Below, piece by piece: positions 1 to 12,500 of a stretch of 64,000 nucleotides of DNA (position 1 is the first letter of the stretch; each line of letters starts with the position of its first letter). The notes below the pieces were generated by a model. That model was not told the DNA's origin and searched no databases. It was given only the letters and a program-made list of their open reading frames with translations. The translations under genes and the position numbers were made by a program. This stretch comes from Ancylostoma caninum (lineage: Eukaryota; Nematoda; Chromadorea; Rhabditida; Ancylostomatidae), in contig JBAJFG010000442.1 in NCBI GenBank assembly GCA_037903475.1, positions 893,001 through 957,000 on the forward strand, written 5' to 3'.

Positions 1-2994
1 CAAGGTAAGTTGCTCGAGGGTATTGTTCTTTGTTGTTCCGTTATTTGTTTTTGCTCTAATTTTTTATTTTGTAGGTCAGCAGTATTTTACACAGATCAAA
101 TATCATCGTTTTCGTTGGAGGAGGAAGTTATGCAAAGTTTCCACCGAATACCGTAATGGTTTGGGATGACAAACAACAGGAGCTGGTTCTTGAGGTAAGA
201 CTTCTAAGAACATTTTCCTTTTTTTTTCAACCACATTCCTCTTTATTTTTCACCTGTTTATTTTCTTTAGATAACCTTTACTGTGTATGTTGAACGCATT
301 GTTTGCTCTTTCCACCCTCTTTTCTGTTATAGACCTCCAACTTCTGGGAAGTCCCTCACGTAATGCTCTCAGTTCTGGTGATTCTACATTGAGGGGTTCC
401 GGGAATTCATTCTACATTGAGGGGTTCCGGGAAAAATTCGTTCGTGTTAATTGTGTATCTTTTGAAATTCCACCGCTTCCCCGAGTAAATTCTGGCTGAG
501 GTCAGCAGAGATCCTACATTTCCGAAGCGGCGAATCTAGCTCAAATTTCGAGTGAATTCCTGAAATTCCAGTTCACCCAAATTTCGTTCTTTTTTTTTTC
601 GAAAATTTTCTTCATTTTCTTGCGCATTTCTTGGGTTAAAAGTTATATTGTTGTTTCCTCAATTTTATTTAGTTTTATTAGTTCTTGTTTATTTCTTTCT
701 GTCTCAACGGCGCTTCTATGGGTATAATGAGCTAGATTTAAAAAAAAACTAAATTTTCTGGTTGTCATCCAAGTCCTGAATAAATTTCGCTCATTTCCCG
801 CCACATTCTTTAAGCGTCTTGTCGGTATTGAGGCGAAAACCTCAGGCATAGAATCACCTGAGGAAGGACTTGTTCAACTTTATGGTTCTGTACTGCGCCC
901 GACATATGTACTTCCTTATTACCGAATTTTTTCTTAATCTCTGATGCATAACAGTGTAAGAACATAGCCGGGGAAAACATTGAAAGTTGATGGCTTGAAT
1001 CGGATTTCTGCTACTGAATTTTTCCACATTTTTCAATCTTCTCTCTTACTTTTTCTACTTTTTCAGGTCACTGTGGCAGGCGGTCCCATTCTCAATGTTC
1101 TGCTCGCCTTCTCTAAACTTATAGTTCTGCAAGACAAGAGAATTCATGTCTTTCAATTTCCTAATCCCTGCAAGCTTATCAGGACTGAAGAAATTCGGTA
1201 ATTTCCTCGCTGTTTTTATTAGAATGTATGTATGCTCTCTATGCAGGGCAATAAAGTTTGAATTACATTTTTCACCAGCAAATCTTCTTTTATTTATAGT
1301 TATAACCCTGCTGGCCTCGCTGCGATTGGCTGCGATTTCAATGGCGCCTCACAAATGTTGGCTTATCCAGGATTCAAAGTAGGCTAATACATATTGTTTG
1401 TTCCATAATTCTTTGCAATATTATATTTTACCATATTCAAGTCCATACTATTTTAGGTTGGAAGTGTTCAGCTTGTAAATTTGAATAACATGAGCGAATC
1501 CGCCTCACTTTCTCCTCGAGGCATTGATGCTCATTTAACAGAAGTCACTCAGTTAGCACTGAATAATCAAGCAACTCTTCTGGCCACTGGATCAGCCAAA
1601 GGAACTGTTATAAGGTATTCCGGAGGAAATATTGGTTTTCTTGTCTTACATTTCTGGAAATTCATTGTCGCAAATCTACTACATATCTTCGCGACCAATC
1701 ACTTTCACATATGAGTAGATTTTCACTAGAAATTAGCGATTTTTTTGTTGAGAACTGAAAATCTCAACGAATTCAATGTAGGAGAAAACTACTGAATCAT
1801 ACGTTTTGTTTTTTTTTTTTCATCTAACCTCATCAACCACATCATTTTTATTCCTTGTTTTTTTTTCTTGCGTCTTCTGAGCTTCATTATCGTCTGCTAC
1901 TTTAATTTGCTGCTAACGATGCACCTCATTCCTCCCTTTATAGAATTTTTGACACAAATTCCCTCACCAACCGATGTCTCATGGAATTCCGTCGTGGAGC
2001 CGACCCTTGTACACTACACTGCTTGCAGTTCTCGCCATGTTCGAGTTTCTTGGCCGCTTCTAGCGACAAAGTGGGGAAGCTTGCTGTTAAAAATGTCTTC
2101 TTTAACCCTTCTCTCTCTTCGTTTTTCCTCAGCTTTATTTTTCTAGGGGACCATTCATATATTCACCTTGAGAGACACAGATGATGCAAAAAGAGGAATT
2201 TTGCATAAGGTTAGTACGCGTAATCGTAGGTCCAGTTTCTCTTATTAGTATCTGACCTATCCATTTCGTAGGTTGGATTATCGAAGGGAGAGCGACGTAG
2301 CACCGTGCAGATCTCACTCGAGCCACGAGTACTTGCGTGTGGTTTCATTAAAGGTGCCTGATTTTTTTTTCGAATTTCAGCCTTCTGATACTTTCATTGA
2401 CCTTATATGATCTATCGTCTTTCCTTCGTTGATAGATCACTATTATTCAACCAGCTAGGGAAACTATTTAATGCTTTGCAGCTACATCATCTTCTATGCA
2501 GTCCATCGTAGCCATCTGTCAGGACGGATCTTATCACAGGTATGTGTTTTTGTGCTTTTGACATTAATTTGTTTGAATTCATTGTACTTTATCTACTTTA
2601 CTCTCTATTTTACCTAGTTGTATAGTGCAAAAATACAAAACAAAGACTTTTTCGCGATATCAGATTCCATTCATACAGGTTCAGTCACTTCAGCAAAGGG
2701 ATGGACCGCTGAAGCATTAGCCTTCAAGTATTTATCATTCATCTCTTTTTTCTTCATCTATCGATTTTACTGTTCACCGTCCTATTTTCATTAATTTTGA
2801 AATGTGGTTGTGTACATTACAGTAGCCAATCTTTTGCCATTATTTGGAAGCTCTTCAGAATTTTCCCTAACATAACCAAATTTTCAGGTTCTCTTTCGCC
2901 GCCGACGGTTCAACCAAACGAGAAGGATTCGACTATGTAATGCAGCTTGGCGATGAGCAAGAATTCTGGACTAAACCATTTTAACTGCATTTTA
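1..2994 (+). CDS. epg-6: WIPI-family beta-propeller autophagy protein, EPG-6/WDR45-like (5' partial)
   Basis: PROPPIN-type WD40 protein that binds PI3P and acts in autophagosome formation; the C. elegans WDR45/WIPI4-type member is EPG-6. Visible exons: ..4, 75-194, 1067-1197, 1300-1378, 1457-1614, 1944-2070, 2147-2209, 2272-2353, 2482-2539, 2888-2994, all with GT-AG borders and consistent phase, giving about 308 residues. Diagnostic segments are VGGGSYAKFPPNTVMVWDD in blade 1, the PI3P-binding FRRG motif in MEFRRGADPCTLHC followed by FLAASSDKGTIHIF, and the C-terminal AICQDGSYHRFSFAADG ending in EFWTKPF. The order matches human WDR45/WDR45B along its whole length. The N-terminus is cut by the window edge. 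The 0.87-kb intron after the first full exon contains no supported coding sequence. Identification as EPG-6 rather than ATG-18 rests on the VGGGS and FSFAADG segments. Confidence 0.93.
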
Positions 2995-3306
2995 TTTCAA
3001 CATTACTCCTGGTCTCTCTATCTGTGTTCAACAACCGTGATTACCTTTTGACATAGCACACATTTGCACAGGGTGCTTTTTTGGACTTGGAAATAACTCC
3101 CCGTTTTCACTAGTTCTCCGAATGATGTGATACTGTTTCAGAAGTTTTCCCCATTATTCTTCCTGTTTGCCCTTTCATAATCCTCGGCAACTTTCCATGT
3201 TTTGTATCGTTGTTCCTCCCGCTAATCATTTCATTGCCTTGAAAAATTCGTGTTATTTTGTACATAGATCGTTCGAATGTTTGTACAGTTTCGGTTTGCT
3301 TACAAA

Positions 3307-3326
3307 AATAAAATCTTATAGGGTAT
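3307..3326 (+). promoter_or_regulatory. Poly(A) signal and spliced-leader-type acceptor between epg-6 and ZNRD2-like gene
   Basis: AATAAA at 3307-3312 is followed within 10 bases by an AG acceptor at 3320-3321, and the next gene starts at ATG 3327. The 3' end signal of epg-6 thus sits directly against the splice acceptor of the downstream gene. This is the layout expected at a nematode operon junction, where 3' end formation and trans-splicing are coupled. Trans-splicing itself is inferred. Confidence 0.45.
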
Positions 3327-5733
3327 ATGGGCCATCGTGGATTTGGCCAAGCTAGTCGGATTTCCAAAGTGAAGCAGCCATCGAAGGAGGAGAACTATTC
3401 TCGTGCTCCTAATCCTAACGCACGGAACTATTTTGAAGAAATGGCACCAGTCAATGGCCTTAGGGAACTGACAGAGGTACTAATAGTTCATATTCTTTGT
3501 TATTCGATTTTCATTTGTCAAAACCTTGGTCTCATTTGAGATATAGAGACTCTGGGATTTCAACGCTCAGTTTATCACCGTACGAGAAGAATTGTAACAG
3601 AGTGCATCCTCCCTCCTGGAGTTGCACTCTTACGTTTTATCTCATTTTTCGATAGTTCGTGCTGAAATGGAGTGCTTTTTAGCGGCCAAATTGAAGCTCT
3701 TGGTTTTCATTTTTGACTTGTTGACCGCACATTGCCTTTATTGGACGAGGTTCACTATTTTCTGTTTTATAGGAACAACTTTCTGAGGCACAAGCCAGGA
3801 GAGATGAGTTCCGAGATGAGGTCTCCAAAAGAATGGGAGAGCTGTTGCTTCGAGGTGTGACGATGCTGGACGCATATTGTCAAATTTGTAACGTATGTTT
3901 TCCATTCTTCTCAATCATGAACTGTAATCATCTTTGTATCGACTTTTCAAGTGCAGCTGCATAGATGGGGGCAACGCTGTTGATCATCCTACATTTGTAA
4001 TATGTACAGGTTCGTAGAAATATTGCGATTTTTACAGGGTATTCTCATGGAAGATAGGAACGGAGTGCGTACTTGCGTTACTTGCGACCTCTTTGCTGAA
4101 CGCACGAAGGAAGGATCTCGACTGGTTGCTGAGGTGCCGCTAGGTTCGTCTCATGCTCACTTGTCGTACTACCAAATTCGAGAGTTCTGATATAATTCCA
4201 CTGCAGATGCAACTGCTGATGGAGTTACTCCTGGAAATAGCTTACTAGCCTCGGAAGAGCCACCTCCTCAACAACGAAACGTGGTATGGAACGTAGCGCT
4301 GTTGCTGTAATTGAATGACTGAGGATGTGGTCGCAAAGCCATTTTTGTAGGTACGAATGATGGATGTGGATAGGAAACAATGGGCAGGTGAGGAGTTCCA
4401 AGCACGTAGGTCAGCGCCTGCTGTGAAATCAAGGGAGTCAACCCCAAGTACACCAGCTACAGTACCAATGGCTTCGAGTGCTCTTACCAATTCAGCTGTG
4501 AGTATGGTTTTAATTGCATTTTTCTTTGGAATTGCTTTTCTAAGTTTTATTCATTTTAAACCGTATTTCCAGTGGGCGTCAATGGCGTTGGCCCATCTGC
4601 GGCCTTGAGAAGGACGTCGCGCAACCCCACCGCGCTCGCTATAAGCTATGTATTCTGCTGGTGTTATGCGATTTCTTACAGCTTTTCTACTCGATTCTAA
4701 GGATTTTCGAGCAAATCGGGGAGAAAAGACCCTAGAAATAGCATTCCGCAGGTAACGACACCGATCCCGGCGCGTGCGGCGCCGTTGCGCTGCGTCCTTC
4801 TCGAGGCCGCAGATGGGCCACCGCCGTTGCCGTCCACTGTATCTTGGGCTTTATTTGCGAATTGCATTTTTCTAAAGTCAGTACTGGTGAAGTCCTTAAG
4901 ATGTATGTTTCAGTACTGGTGAAGTCCTTAAGATATATGTTTATTCATTCAATATTTGTCGATGTGATAGGTTAGGAATTTGGTGTGGGTGCAGTATTCC
5001 CTGGAAAATGGGAAGCTCTATCCTAAGGATGTGCAGCATAGGTGTATTTCATGTTACCGAGGTACCAAAACATGGTGTAACATTTCACACCCTACTCTAG
5101 TTTTTATTTTTACTTATATTTTAATTATTTCTATTCATACCTCGCTCACCTATGAAGTAGTAGGAACAAAAGTGGTTATATGACTTTCAACTTCTAGTTT
5201 TACCCCAAATATCTCATTTTGTGTTTTCACCTTTTATGTATAGTTGGTTTCAAACGCGTCAATAGATGCGCAGTTGTGCATACTACCTATATTTCTCGCC
5301 ACCCTTTCTTATTGCTGCACACTTTCCCGATTCTTTATCTCTCCGGAGTCTCTCCACCTATCGTCCTCAGTGAAACACACTGTAGTGACGTTTTAACCAC
5401 ACGTCACAGTCATGTTATGCTTCGTTTCACCGGGGAAGATAGACTAGAGAGAGGGGGAATGTGGGAAGTGCACGGTATTTGGAGGGATGTGCGAGAAAGG
5501 CAGATAGTATAGCCAACTAGTAAACAGTTAACAGTGCTATTAGAGGTTCTCTTCAGGCAATCCCGTGTTCACTGGATGGATACAATGCAGCATTGCTGGC
5601 TGTGGACCGAAAATTGAAATGGGCCAGTGAGAAGGTTGACCGCAGTGAAAATGTGTCAGAAGTACGCGAGATGTTTGCTTTAATTGGCGAAGGAGTGAAC
5701 ATCATTAAATCCATGAGGATAGATCACAACTAA
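3327..5733 (+). CDS. ZNRD2/SSSCA1-like zinc-ribbon protein
   Basis: Homologue of human ZNRD2 (SSSCA1, p27 autoantigen), a small zinc-binding protein linked to centromere, telomere and tankyrase biology. Exons 3327-3476, 3773-3892, 4038-4143, 4207-4280, 4351-4497 and 5557-5733 join in phase to 257 residues. The family core is clear: a charged helix (RRDEFRDEVSKRMGELLLRG), then the zinc ribbon with two CxxC pairs, YCQIC and RTCVTC, split by an intron. The C-terminal exon has LKWASEKVDR...MFALIGEGVNIIKSM, matching the conserved ZNRD2 tail LTWASAEL...CGLIRACAEAL. It is longer than human ZNRD2 (199 residues) because of an N-terminal extension and a Ser/Thr/Pro-rich middle. Intron 5 (4498-5556) carries a palindromic MITE and a tandem duplication. 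The start is the first ATG after the acceptor at 3321. Confidence 0.85.
4570..4839. mobile_element. Palindromic MITE in the last intron of the ZNRD2-like gene
   Basis: Arms of about 56 bp at 4570-4625 and 4784-4839 are inverted copies of one another with a few mismatches; both begin CAGTGG and share the segment GGCCCATCTGCGGCC. No coding capacity. The CAGTGG ends resemble hAT-type termini, but no clean 8-bp target duplication is visible, so the superfamily is unassigned. Confidence 0.75.
4879..4942 (+). repeat. Two-copy tandem repeat (32 bp)
   Basis: The unit beginning CAGTACTGGTGAAGTCC and ending ATGTTT occurs twice in direct succession with one substitution (GATGTATG versus GATATATG). It lies in the last intron of the ZNRD2-like gene just after the palindromic MITE. 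Probably a local slippage or unequal-exchange duplication. Confidence 0.85.
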
Positions 5734-5992
5734 CCTCAAGACCTGTTGTCTCTCACATGAATCTTTAGGATATATGGTTCTTGCTCATTAGCAGTTTTTT
5801 TCTTCCATATAGTGTTTTTTCTTTGTTCTTGGAACGTTTTCGCTTGTTGCTTTACTAATTATATACGTTTCTGTTGATTCTGTTAGCTCTGCATCCATTG
5901 TTATTCTCTTATCACCTGATTGATCCCGCTGCAGCTGTTTACGGTTTTCATTTGTTCCACACGCTTTTTTGGCTTGTCATTTGTTTTGAAAG

Positions 5993-6139
5993 AATAAAGT
6001 TGTTCTAGTGTATGAGTGTATACGGGTCGTTACTGGCAACGCTGCATTACTCACCGAATCAATTCCTCTTCTCGGGCTTATTCTTCCTCCATCGACATCC
6101 CTTATTTCAACCATTTCGTCTGTACAACTTCTGCTAAAG
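5993..6139 (+). promoter_or_regulatory. Poly(A) signal, acceptor and 5' leader between ZNRD2-like and MRM1-like genes
   Basis: AATAAA at 5993-5998 is followed at 6003-6008 by TTCTAG, a splice acceptor, and 131 bases later by the first in-frame ATG of the methyltransferase. An out-of-frame ATG at 6012 would be the first ATG of a leader trimmed at 6008, so a small upstream ORF is possible. The arrangement repeats the epg-6/ZNRD2 junction and supports a three-gene operon. Confidence 0.4.
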
Positions 6140-9100
6140 ATGACATCGTTGCCGATATTGCGGCCAACACTGTCAAGAAGGACATTGTCTGGAACTGTTG
6201 ACGGATCTTCAACAATTGATCGTCCTAATCTGATTTATCGAAAAGCTAAAGTGACCGGGAAGAGCATAGAGGAGCTAAGGAGGTTGGTCCATTTGAGGCC
6301 GTAATTCTGGTGGTATTGCATGGCATTTCCTTCAGTTTGAATGTGCCGGTACCAAAGTTTCGAGGTGAAGCCGTTTTCGGTGTGTATCCAGTTCTGGAAG
6401 CGCTGGCCACGGGAGCAAGGGATTTCTTCGGTCTTTACGTCAAGGACACTGTGCGGTCGGTCTTCGAATAATGACATCCCTTTTCCAACTTAAAATGTTC
6501 AGATGCTGAAGGACTTCAAATCTCATGTTTTTCAAATTTTTAGCACTGTGTCGAGATCAAGTAGACAGTAATGACCGATCGTTAATGCACTGCAGAAAAC
6601 GGCGTCTAGGCCGCAGCGCGCCACCTACGCGACGCGGCACCAGCTGGGCGCTGTGATTGTCGAGCGTTGCCGAGATTGCTGCTTTGCCTATACATAGTTT
6701 CACGACTAATTTCCTCATGTCTTGGCATTGTTACGTGGACCTACATTGTTGTGAATAAGAGCGGCAATCCCGACAACTAGAGCACTGAGCTAGTCTGCCG
6801 TGCCGCGTAGGTGGCGCGGCGCGGCCTCATTTTCTGTAATGCTGTAGCGACTGACCATGACTATATATTACAACTCACAGTTTTAAGTGAAAAATCAGGT
6901 GTGGAACAGCGCTTCTGAGCAATCTCATTTCTCCTTTCAGGGCTCGATCCAGCCATGACGAGCGTATTTCAAAGATCCTTGAACACGCGCGCACTCTCGG
7001 CCTACCAGTACGGCGTCTCACACACTCACAGTTCGATAAAATCACGGATTTCCAGCTGCACAACGTAATGCACTGAACAGCAATGTCAATAGTAATGACT
7101 CTTGTCATCTACACTTGACTTTCAGGGAATCTGTTTGGATGCCTCTCCACTACGCTTCAGATATCATATATCTGATTCGCAGCTGACCACTGTTTACATG
7201 GACAACGTTCTCGATCCAGGCAATTTTGGTGCAATTGCAAGAAGTGCTCTTTTCTTTGGGTGTGATCAAATCGTCTATGCTGAAGGACGGGGGTGAGCCC
7301 GAATTTCAACGTTCCAATGTTTTCCCTCATTCAAACATCTCCCGATTGGCTGTGGGTGTTTGCTACCATTGTATGATTCTGACGCTTGTAGTCACTCCAT
7401 ATAGCTATCATTACCCTGCATATCATGGAAGAACGTTATCTTTAGGTATGTCTACTATGTCAATCAATGATAAACTTGATAGAGGTAACTACATGGAGGA
7501 GGGGTAGAGTGGCAGAAATCCGTGTGGCTCAATCTACAGCTCTCTAAATAGATTTGTTACGACTTTTCAAGACAGCCGTTAGATAAGGTGACATCAAGAT
7601 ACAATACAAACTATTCAAGAAAATTACAGCTGATTATGAAAAAAAAAACACTACAAAGTACACACAGAAGCACACAGTCTAATAATTTATAAGGGTACGC
7701 GCAGCGATTCGTTTGAACAATGCAAAATTTTTCCAGCAGGGTGTCAAACCTGTCCTTAATTGCAAAAATGTGGACCCTGCACGAGCAGTAAATGATTGCT
7801 GCCTTATTAAATAGAGCCCACTTTGGAGCATTTTGGACCATGCCAGTGGAATTTGAAGCTGTTTATATGTATAAACGTTCTTACAGGCCTTCTAGGATAA
7901 CACCAGCGATGAGCAAGGCCTCATGTGGTGCCTTGGAATGTTCACGAGTAGTACGTGTTCCTTCGTTCCTCTCCTTTCACAAGGTAAACTCAACCACTAG
8001 TTTTCTCCCTCATGTTAAGATTAGTTCAGTGGGTGCATGAGCAGCCGTTTGCCAGATTCGAAATTGGCATGTCATTTGCAGGCCCTCAAATCGGCAGGAG
8101 CGGTTTTCATCGGCACGTCGGACGCAGTTTCCGCCCGAAAATTCGAAAAGCCTACAATTGAGCTCAACGGATTGGAAGTGGAAAGCGGACAAAAACTCGT
8201 GGTTGTCCTTGGTACGTAACATTTGCGCCGTTAATGTGACTGAAAATTTGCATATAGTAGCCGGCGATTACAGAAAGTACGTCCGTTGTTGCCCCTTACT
8301 CTTCGCAACACAGATTTTTTTGGTTTCAAACCTATTATACAACGGAGGTCTTTTTACTCATGATACCAAAGTTTGGACAAGATACTTCATTACTTCGCCT
8401 TTCGCGGTATAACCATCACGTAAATACTCGCTCGTCTCGCTTTTTCACCAGTTTGTACTACTCGGAAAAAGGACGAATTGCCGTTCCCCAAGGATCTCCC
8501 CGATTTTATTCACGGATAGAATTGTAGAAAGGGCACTAGGGATAGCTCCGGCTCAAGTTTCATGTTACAAAACAAACTTCAGTGAAATATGGAGACTTTG
8601 GTCGTCCTGGGCTGCTTGCACACGCCACACCACGAAACTGATCAATAATGAGATATCATTGGAATATGTGGGTGCACAGACAAGCAGAGTGCGAGAGTGC
8701 CGTTAGTGCTGCGCGTGCGTGCGGGTCTCGACCACGGCTATCTCCAGTATCGTGGCAATAAATTGGCAAACATATTATTTTAGGCTCTAATGAGGTCTTT
8801 TTTGTTTTTGTACAGTTTCTTTACTACATGAGCTACGTTTAGGTGATGAAGGCTCTGGAGTTTCGGACGAAGTTATGAACAACTGTGACATTTTGTTATC
8901 TATTAGTTCTTCATGTGTCAAACAGACCAGCGTGAATTCACTGAACGTCTCTGTGGTCGCGGGTAAGCCATGTTTGTCAGAAAAAAAAACAGCTTCAGAA
9001 AAAATCTGTAGGATTATGAATGTGGCATGCCACTATCATGCTCACTACTTGTACCTCTCTACTCATCAGTAACTTCTAGAAAAGTATATTAAAACCTATT

Positions 9101-9171
9101 CCACGCTCTATAAGTTTTTAGGCATCCTTCTGCACCACATAGCTGCTGCCAGAAAAGAACCAGGAAAATAA
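6140..9171 (+). CDS. Mitochondrial rRNA 2'-O-methyltransferase, MRM1/TrmH (SpoU) family
   Basis: SpoU-class (SPOUT) SAM-dependent methyltransferase predicted to methylate a ribose 2'-O in the large mitochondrial rRNA, as MRM1 does. Exons 6140-6282, 6336-6455, 6941-7064, 7126-7292, 7887-7983, 8082-8211, 8843-8962 and 9122-9171 join in phase to 316 residues. The N-terminus (MTSLPILRPTLSRRTLSG) is Arg/Ser-rich without acidic residues, as in a mitochondrial presequence. Next comes the substrate-binding domain (FRGEAVFGVYPVLEAL, LGLPVRRLTHSQFDK). The three SpoU motifs follow: DPGNFGAIARSALFFGCD, VVVLGDEGSGVSDEV (Asp where many relatives have Asn) and NSLNVSVVAGILLH. The last two motifs form the trefoil-knot SAM pocket. 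Two introns are large; intron 2 carries a MITE. Start chosen as the first ATG in frame with the presequence. Confidence 0.9.
6588..6845. mobile_element. GC-rich MITE in intron 2 of the MRM1-like gene
   Basis: Inverted arms of about 50 bp: GCAGAAAACGGCGTC...CGCGCCACCTACGCG on the left (6591-6640) and its reverse-complement relative on the right (6797-6843, ending in TTTTCTGTAATG). Arms are very GC-rich in AT-rich surroundings. Non-coding. Ends with a C/TGCAGAAAA or TACAGAAAA core; superfamily not determined. Confidence 0.7.
8212..8842 (+). other. MRM1-like intron 6, no supported gene
   Basis: Largest intron of the methyltransferase gene. It holds weakly inverted GC-rich stretches (around 8530-8560 and 8700-8750) that could be a decayed MITE, but the arms are too diverged to define. 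No coding signal. Confidence 0.4.
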
Positions 9172-9570
9172 AACTATTCATTGATGGATTTGCACATAAA
9201 TAATTCCCTCCACCGTGTCGTTCGTAAGCCTCCGAACACAATATCAACAAATGGCACATACAAAATGAAATAAATAGGTGAATAGGGATTAGAGCTACTG
9301 AAGCGGTCACTCGGAACGAATAAAGCATCACAACTAAGCAGTTTTTGAAAGCGCAACTAAGTATATTCATGGAAGAACTCTCGTACTCGGAAAGTACTTG
9401 GGTAATCTAGAAAGTGTGATGGAAAGGTTAGTATTTTGAATCGTAAGAAGAGTCAGCACAACCATCACGGTAATCACGAGCGGTAATCACAAATAAATGT
9501 AAAGGAGTGTGCAGAAGTGAGAATGTGTCGTGTCAAATGAGCATCTGATAAAATACAAGTATGATGGAAG

Positions 9571-12500
9571 TTAGAGTAGCCTCACGTAGTTCGCAGGAAA
9601 CAGTCCAACATCACCCTTAGGCCCTCGTCCGCGCCACCAACCCGGATCGACCTGGAACGGTCAAGGTGAGCTTTTTCAGGTAAAATAACTTTCAAATGAA
9701 AATTTCACCAACTTGATCAATTTCGGTAATGTAGTCATCTGGATCAAAGGATATCTCCGTACTGTCGGCTGTAAATAAGTAATTTAAAGAGGGTAATAGA
9801 AGAAAAAACATCTTGCTTTCCCAAGAAACGAACCCGCTTGATAGTCCCACAGAGCAATGGCACGTAGCCCCTCAGAGACATCGCATGGTGGATCTTCATA
9901 CTTCGGTATTACTTTACCTTAAAACTTGTGAATCGCCTTTGTTTTGGAGTTTTGCACCAATAAGATCAGGAGAACTTCTTAAATTCTAAGATTTTTATAC
10001 TACTAGGATTCCAGAGAGACATCGACCACAAGAGTATGGATGGATTCCACCTAAAAACCCCTTTTTATGCCCTTTATTTTGGGAAGAATAGTAGCAAATA
10101 TTGCAGACGTCTCGCACTTCCATGGATGTCTGCCCCAATTGTTCATAAACAAGATGTTCGAAAACGGGTATTTTCGCATAAAGTCATGCATTACCATTGG
10201 GATTAGCGTCTCGTGACAAACCCAGACGCATTGAAAAACCTCTACAATGAAAATGGGGTGGGATATAGGTTTTAAGCAGTGGTTGTCATTCTGTTATGCT
10301 TATATACACAACGTCGCTTCCTAATCAAAGACTCAGTAACAGCGAAAAGAGTACGTTTTCATGTGAAGTACCAAGAAGAGCGAAGAATCGGATAAGTCTG
10401 TGCCTAAAGCTATCTCCCAGGAGGAAGCCGGTGCTAGTGTTTTTGAGATATCCTTTCGATGTGAAAGTGGGATAGAATAATAAGGGAAGCAGCGGGAGGG
10501 GGGGGGGGGGGGATAGAAATACAACGCCAAGATACTCTTTATTGTTGGTAGTAGTGTGGCAACCTGTTCTTGCACGATTCCCTTCTTAAATACAAATCAA
10601 CTCACTTGGCGTTGAACTGGAATGGACAGTTTGAGGCTCTTCTACTGGAGGCTCTTCGTAATAACTGCTCGGTGGTGGGTGAGAGTCTGAAAACAAATGA
10701 GTAAGTGAAAAATGCTACTGATGCGTAAACAACTGAGTTCCCACTGTTTGAAGAGCATGAGAGAGAAAGAACTTACTGTTTATTGAGGTGAAGGCTTGAG
10801 GCTCGGATGATAGATGATTCTCTCTGGGTTTTGGAGATTCTGAAAGCTCACAAGACCTCAATAGCCAGCGGAATAAAGAAAAATAGGATAAAATAAAGAC
10901 GAAAATTGAGGCAAACATCTACGGAACACATGTATGACGTGATATCACCCACCGCTAGCACCAGCCTCATAACCAGAATCATTTGGTGAGTGAAACGATG
11001 ACAAACCCGCTGAACTAACACTATCATGTGATGGAGATATGGTACCTAAACATGCTAAACTTCAAAAGTTGGTAAAAATCGTATATACCTATTTGATCCT
11101 CTTCCTGACGACGAATATACGGGTGAAGCAGTACCTGACGACGAATATACGGGTGAAGCAGACGGGTGGAAAGGCGGCTCGGTCTTCTTTACAGTATGGT
11201 TACTGGTACTAACTGTTCGTGTTGGACTGGGGAGCTTCTCATCTGAAAAGTGAATTTGCTCGTGATGAAACCTATAGCAGCTTCAGCAAAACACCTTTTC
11301 GCTCAAAAATTCCTAAGCGATCTGAGTTTAGCTTGCTTGGTCCCGTTACAACAGTCTTATGTGGCTTCTCGAGAGGGTTATTCTTCACTGCAGAAACAAC
11401 AGGAGTTGATGGCGAAGGGACGTGATGTTGCTGGATGTCATTTTTCTTCCTGAAAATTTCTGTATGAAAATGAATATGAAGGAAACCACAGAAAACAGGA
11501 AACCACATGCCAAAGGACGACAAATTGAAATTAAATTCTGCCATAAAGCCCACCGCAACTCAGCTTCACGCCTCTCCTGCTCTTCTTTCCGCTGCTTTTC
11601 TTCGGCTAATCTCTGTGCCTCCCGTGCTTCCCGCTCAGCCGACTCCCTACGCTTTTTCTCCTCGATTCGAGCCATCTCCTCCGTCTTTTTGCTGCTGCAA
11701 CTAATGGCTGGCACACACACACATTTCCCAGGGGCCTGCTGCTTTGTTATGTGCAAGCCGAGGAATGAAAGCCGAAGAATGATGGCTGTGGTCGAAAAAA
11801 AAACCAGAAGAGCAGCAAGAAGGATGAGGAATACGACAAAAAGTGACGTACCTAGCTTCCTCTTTCTTCAGCTTTTCCCAGAACTCATCTCTTTCTTTGA
11901 TATTGATATCAGTATGCGGTTTGATAGGCTTATACACTGATCCAACCACAGTTGGCGCGGAATAGTAAGTGTCAGCCTGCAATACGCTACTTTGTCCATT
12001 GAGGTAAGCATGGGTGTCAAGCTTACTCACTCCTGTGGTCGCATACGTTGCAGGTAGCTTGGCGACTTCTTTGCGAATCACCTCAGGCTCAACGTCTATC
12101 TCACTTCGTGCATAATGTACAACATGCACTGATTTCAAAAATCGTCGCACATCATCAACATGCGTTGTCGTTGAGGCCACACGTGCCGACGGAACTCCTT
12201 CACCTTGCTGAAGGACCACCATGAGTAAGGAACAGGTGGGCTAACAGGCTAACATTACAGAGAAATGTTTTTAAAATTTTGGGTTATAACCTTTGGAACA
12301 AAATCTCAGAGGATTTCAAACCAAAAGTATAAATAATGTAATAATGACGATGTCTCGATGATTGGTTAGAGCAACAGTACTTACCCACTGCACGAGAACA
12401 ATTTTCGTTAAGGCAGATTTTGCGAGGCGAACACCTATGACACCATACTGAAGCCTGCCTGAGTTGAAGCTGGTGCTGAACTCATCGAGGCCATAATCTA

